The translations under genes and the position numbers were made by a program. This document shows, piece after piece, positions 62,002-64,000 of a stretch of 64,000 nucleotides of DNA. A model generated the notes under the pieces. That model saw only the letters and a program-made list of their open reading frames with translations, was not told where the DNA came from and did no database searches. Where the stretch lies: the NCBI RefSeq assembly GCF_000744255.1, contig NZ_JQLO01000001.1, positions 1,612,001 through 1,676,000 of the forward strand. The letters run 5' to 3'. Each line of letters begins with the position of its first letter. Within the stretch, counting starts at the first letter, position 1. Source of the stretch: Carnobacterium divergens DSM 20623. Lineage in GTDB: Bacteria > Bacillota > Bacilli > Lactobacillales > Carnobacteriaceae.

Positions 62002-63687
62002 TTATTTCTCTGTTACGTAGGCCCATTTATAAGAATAGTTCGCTCCAACAAGGTGACTGACGATTCCTTTCACATATGATTTTTCTAAAACAGCTCGGGA
62101 ACGCTGGTAAATTGGCGCAATATTATAGTCATCTAACAGAATTTTTTCTGCTTCTTCCATATCACTCCATCTTTTGTCTACCTGAGCTAAATCAGTTGAT
62201 CCAATTGCATCAACTAACGCATCATACTCCTTGTTAGAATAACTTGTTGTATTATAACTTTTACCTGTTTGGAAAATATCTAAATACGCCATTGGATCAC
62301 TATAATCCGCACTCCAACCAGATAATTGAATGTCGTAGTCTTGTTTTGAATCTAGTTCTAACCGAACTTTAAATGGAACATTTTTTAAGCTAACTTTAAG
62401 TCCAGTTAAGTTTGACTCCCATTGACCTTGCATAAATTCAGAAGATTTTTTAGCACTGTCTGTATCACCAGAAAGTAACTCTATTGTTAACGTCTCTACT
62501 CCTAGTTCTTTTAAGCCTTTTTTCCAAGCCGCTTGTGCTTCTTTTTTATTAAACGTTTGAAGATCACCACTGGATTTTCTAAAATCAATTTTCCCATCAG
62601 GTGATTTTACTAAACCGGCTGGTATTAATCCATTCGCTACAATAGAATCATTTTGTAAAACGGTATCCACATAGGCTTTTTTATCGTAAGACAAAGCCAA
62701 TGCTTTTCGAATATTTTGATTAGCTAATGGTGTTTTATTTCCAGCTTTTTCTTGATTGAATTGAAAATAAAAAACAGAAGATTCTGGAATAGATTTTAGA
62801 TTAAGATCTTCCTGATAGTTAGCTAAATAGTCTCCATCAATCGTAGTGATATCTGTAGCATCACTATCAAATAAATTAATCCGAGCTGAATTTTCTTTGA
62901 CAACATCGACATTAATTGTATCTAATTTAACAGTCTCCTTATCCCAATACATTTGATTTTTTTGATAGACCCACGTTAAACCCGTTCCGTCCCATTTTGT
63001 CAAAGTAAAAGGACCATTATAAATCATAGATTCACTTGTTGTTGAATACCGATTTCCTTTTTCAGCAACGTATTTTTGATTTTGTGGAAAAAAAGTTGGT
63101 GTTGTTAATAATCCTTTAAAATAAGGAACATTCGCAACTAACTGGATTTCTAACGTTTGATCATCTAACGCTTTAACACCGAGTTCATCAATCGATTTTT
63201 CGCCTTTTTGAATTTCGATTGCATTTGCTAAAACGCCCTCAAATAAGTAAGCAAATGCCGCTCCTGAAGCTGGATCAACTGTTTTTTTCCAAGCATAAAC
63301 AAAATCATTAGCCGTAACTAGATCGCCATTAGACCATTTTGCCTCTTTTTTTAGTTTGAATGTATAGGTTAACCCGTCCTTGCTAATTGTTGGCTCTGCT
63401 GAAGCCATCCCTAATTCGACTTCTCCATCTTTAGTTGCTCGATAAAGCCCTTCAAAAACATTATTCATTACAACAGAACTCACTCCATCAACATTTAAGG
63501 CGGTATCCATCGAAGGAATTTCTGCTGTTTCAATAATGGTTAACTCCTGTTTTTTTGCTAGTGTTTCCTTTTTCACTTGTTTTGTTGACTGATTGCTGAC
63601 CTCTTCTTTTTGATTCCCACCACAAGCTACTAAAATCGTCATTACTAACACTGTACTTGACACCATTCCCAGTTTTTTAACGTTCAT
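62002..63687 (-). CDS. oppA: Oligopeptide-binding lipoprotein (OppA family)
   Basis: 561 aa with a signal peptide ending in the lipobox LVACG, so the protein is lipid-anchored outside. The family-5 solute-binding fold shows in NVFEGLYR, EAKWSNGDLVTANDFVYAWKKTVDP, YNGPFTLTKWDG and DYSDPMAYLDIF. It would deliver peptides to an ABC importer. No permease or ATPase genes of an Opp system are in view, so it is likely an additional receptor used by a transporter encoded elsewhere. Confidence 0.9.
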   Translation of the reverse strand: MNVKKLGMVSSTVLVMTILVACGGNQKEEVSNQSTKQVKKETLAKKQELTIIETAEIPSMDTALNVDGVSSVVMNNVFEGLYRATKDGEVELGMASAEPTISKDGLTYTFKLKKEAKWSNGDLVTANDFVYAWKKTVDPASGAAFAYLFEGVLANAIEIQKGEKSIDELGVKALDDQTLEIQLVANVPYFKGLLTTPTFFPQNQKYVAEKGNRYSTTSESMIYNGPFTLTKWDGTGLTWVYQKNQMYWDKETVKLDTINVDVVKENSARINLFDSDATDITTIDGDYLANYQEDLNLKSIPESSVFYFQFNQEKAGNKTPLANQNIRKALALSYDKKAYVDTVLQNDSIVANGLIPAGLVKSPDGKIDFRKSSGDLQTFNKKEAQAAWKKGLKELGVETLTIELLSGDTDSAKKSSEFMQGQWESNLTGLKVSLKNVPFKVRLELDSKQDYDIQLSGWSADYSDPMAYLDIFQTGKSYNTTSYSNKEYDALVDAIGSTDLAQVDKRWSDMEEAEKILLDDYNIAPIYQRSRAVLEKSYVKGIVSHLVGANYSYKWAYVTEK

Positions 63688-63770
63688 CCAAGCACCTCTT
63701 TTTAATCTTATTTTAATCTAATTCTAATTTTAACAAAACCATTATTTAATTACAAACATTTTTTTATTAT

Positions 63771-63820
63771 TAAAAAAAAGAAACTGACACGTTATCAAAT
63801 TAATGAATGCCAGTTTCTTT
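63771..63820 (-). terminator. Terminator of the SDR gene
   Basis: AAAGAAACTG pairs with CAGTTTCTTT around a long AT-rich loop; the minus-strand tail is TTTTTTTT. Confidence 0.7.
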
Positions 63821-63829
63821 TAATTTACT

Positions 63830-64000
63830 TTAATAAACTTCGTAACTTTCACCAGTTTGCAAACCTCGTACACTTTTAACAAATGCATTGGCTACCTTTT
63901 CAGCACTCACTGGATTGAATCCTACAAAGAAGTCTTGGTATTTATCCCAGGATTCTTTCAATACATTTGGACTAACCGTGTTGATGCGAATTCCTCTTGG
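63830..64000 (-). CDS. Short-chain dehydrogenase/reductase, C-terminal part (cut by window end)
   Basis: The last 56 codons and the TAA are present; the rest lies beyond the window. PRGIRINTVSP matches the conserved SDR segment after the catalytic YxxxK, and the protein ends GLQTGESYEVY. SDR enzymes oxidise or reduce hydroxyl and keto groups with NAD(P). The substrate cannot be assigned. Confidence 0.7.
   Translation of the reverse strand, partial: PRGIRINTVSPNVLKESWDKYQDFFVGFNPVSAEKVANAFVKSVRGLQTGESYEVY

Noticed and set aside
1-64000. CRISPR arrays, complete insertion sequences, rRNA or tRNA genes
   Set aside because: No repeat-spacer array, transposase gene with terminal repeats, or tRNA cloverleaf was seen; tmRNA is the only structured RNA gene recognised.

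Overview
The window is low-GC Gram-positive chromosome. Several features point to Lactobacillales, most likely a Carnobacterium-like organism: the secG-est-rnr-smpB cluster, a class III fructose-bisphosphatase, a heme-dependent cydAB oxidase set with ndh/menA/hepT, a tmRNA whose tag reads AKNNNNSYALAA, Mga-type regulators and LPXTG-type surface proteins. The genus is inference; no rRNA lies in the window. Most genes are on the minus strand, nearly every transcription unit ends in a clear hairpin plus T-run, and several genes start at TTG or GTG.

Layout. 1-9.3 kb is an accessory, partly decayed region. It holds a membrane glycosyltransferase, an Mga-like regulator, a secreted beta-helix/Ig-like surface protein, a 70-aa unknown, two AT-rich stretches with gene remnants, and an orphan OmpR-type response regulator divergent from two tandem paralogous small lipoproteins. 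9.3-26.8 kb is mostly housekeeping: VOC dioxygenase, Eis-like acetyltransferase, a TetR-controlled heterodimeric multidrug ABC exporter with three tandem palindromic operators, azoreductase, ArcD-like antiporter, YihY, alanine dehydrogenase, AEC transporter, aldo/keto reductase, alcohol dehydrogenase and a pentapeptide-repeat protein. An orphan bacteriocin-immunity-like gene and tmRNA follow at 26.9-28 kb.

28-41 kb has a flavodoxin / histidine phosphatase / HAD operon and then a respiratory block: NDH-2, DUF1149-like, MenA, polyprenyl diphosphate synthase and cydA-B-D-C. With imported heme and a naphthoate precursor this could form a short NADH-quinone-cytochrome bd chain; no heme or early menaquinone genes are seen here. 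41-51 kb holds an RRNPP-type regulator, class III FBPase, an unusual membrane protein fused to a papain-like domain, and a GntR / GH31 / glutathione peroxidase / 6-phospho-beta-glucosidase group with matching operators.

51.5-57.8 kb is the most interesting part. A four-gene surface-protein operon (large secreted protein, membrane-anchored protein, secreted protein, LPQTS-anchored protein) diverges from an Mga-like regulator whose stop nearly touches a serine recombinase gene. Between the divergent units lies a perfect 18-bp inverted repeat around a 111-bp spacer. Both the large surface gene and the regulator carry single-base frameshifts at A-runs. This could be a phase-variable switch, or a twin operator serving divergent promoters in a decaying locus; both readings are given. 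The window ends with smpB, rnr, est, secG, an OppA-like lipoprotein and a truncated SDR gene.
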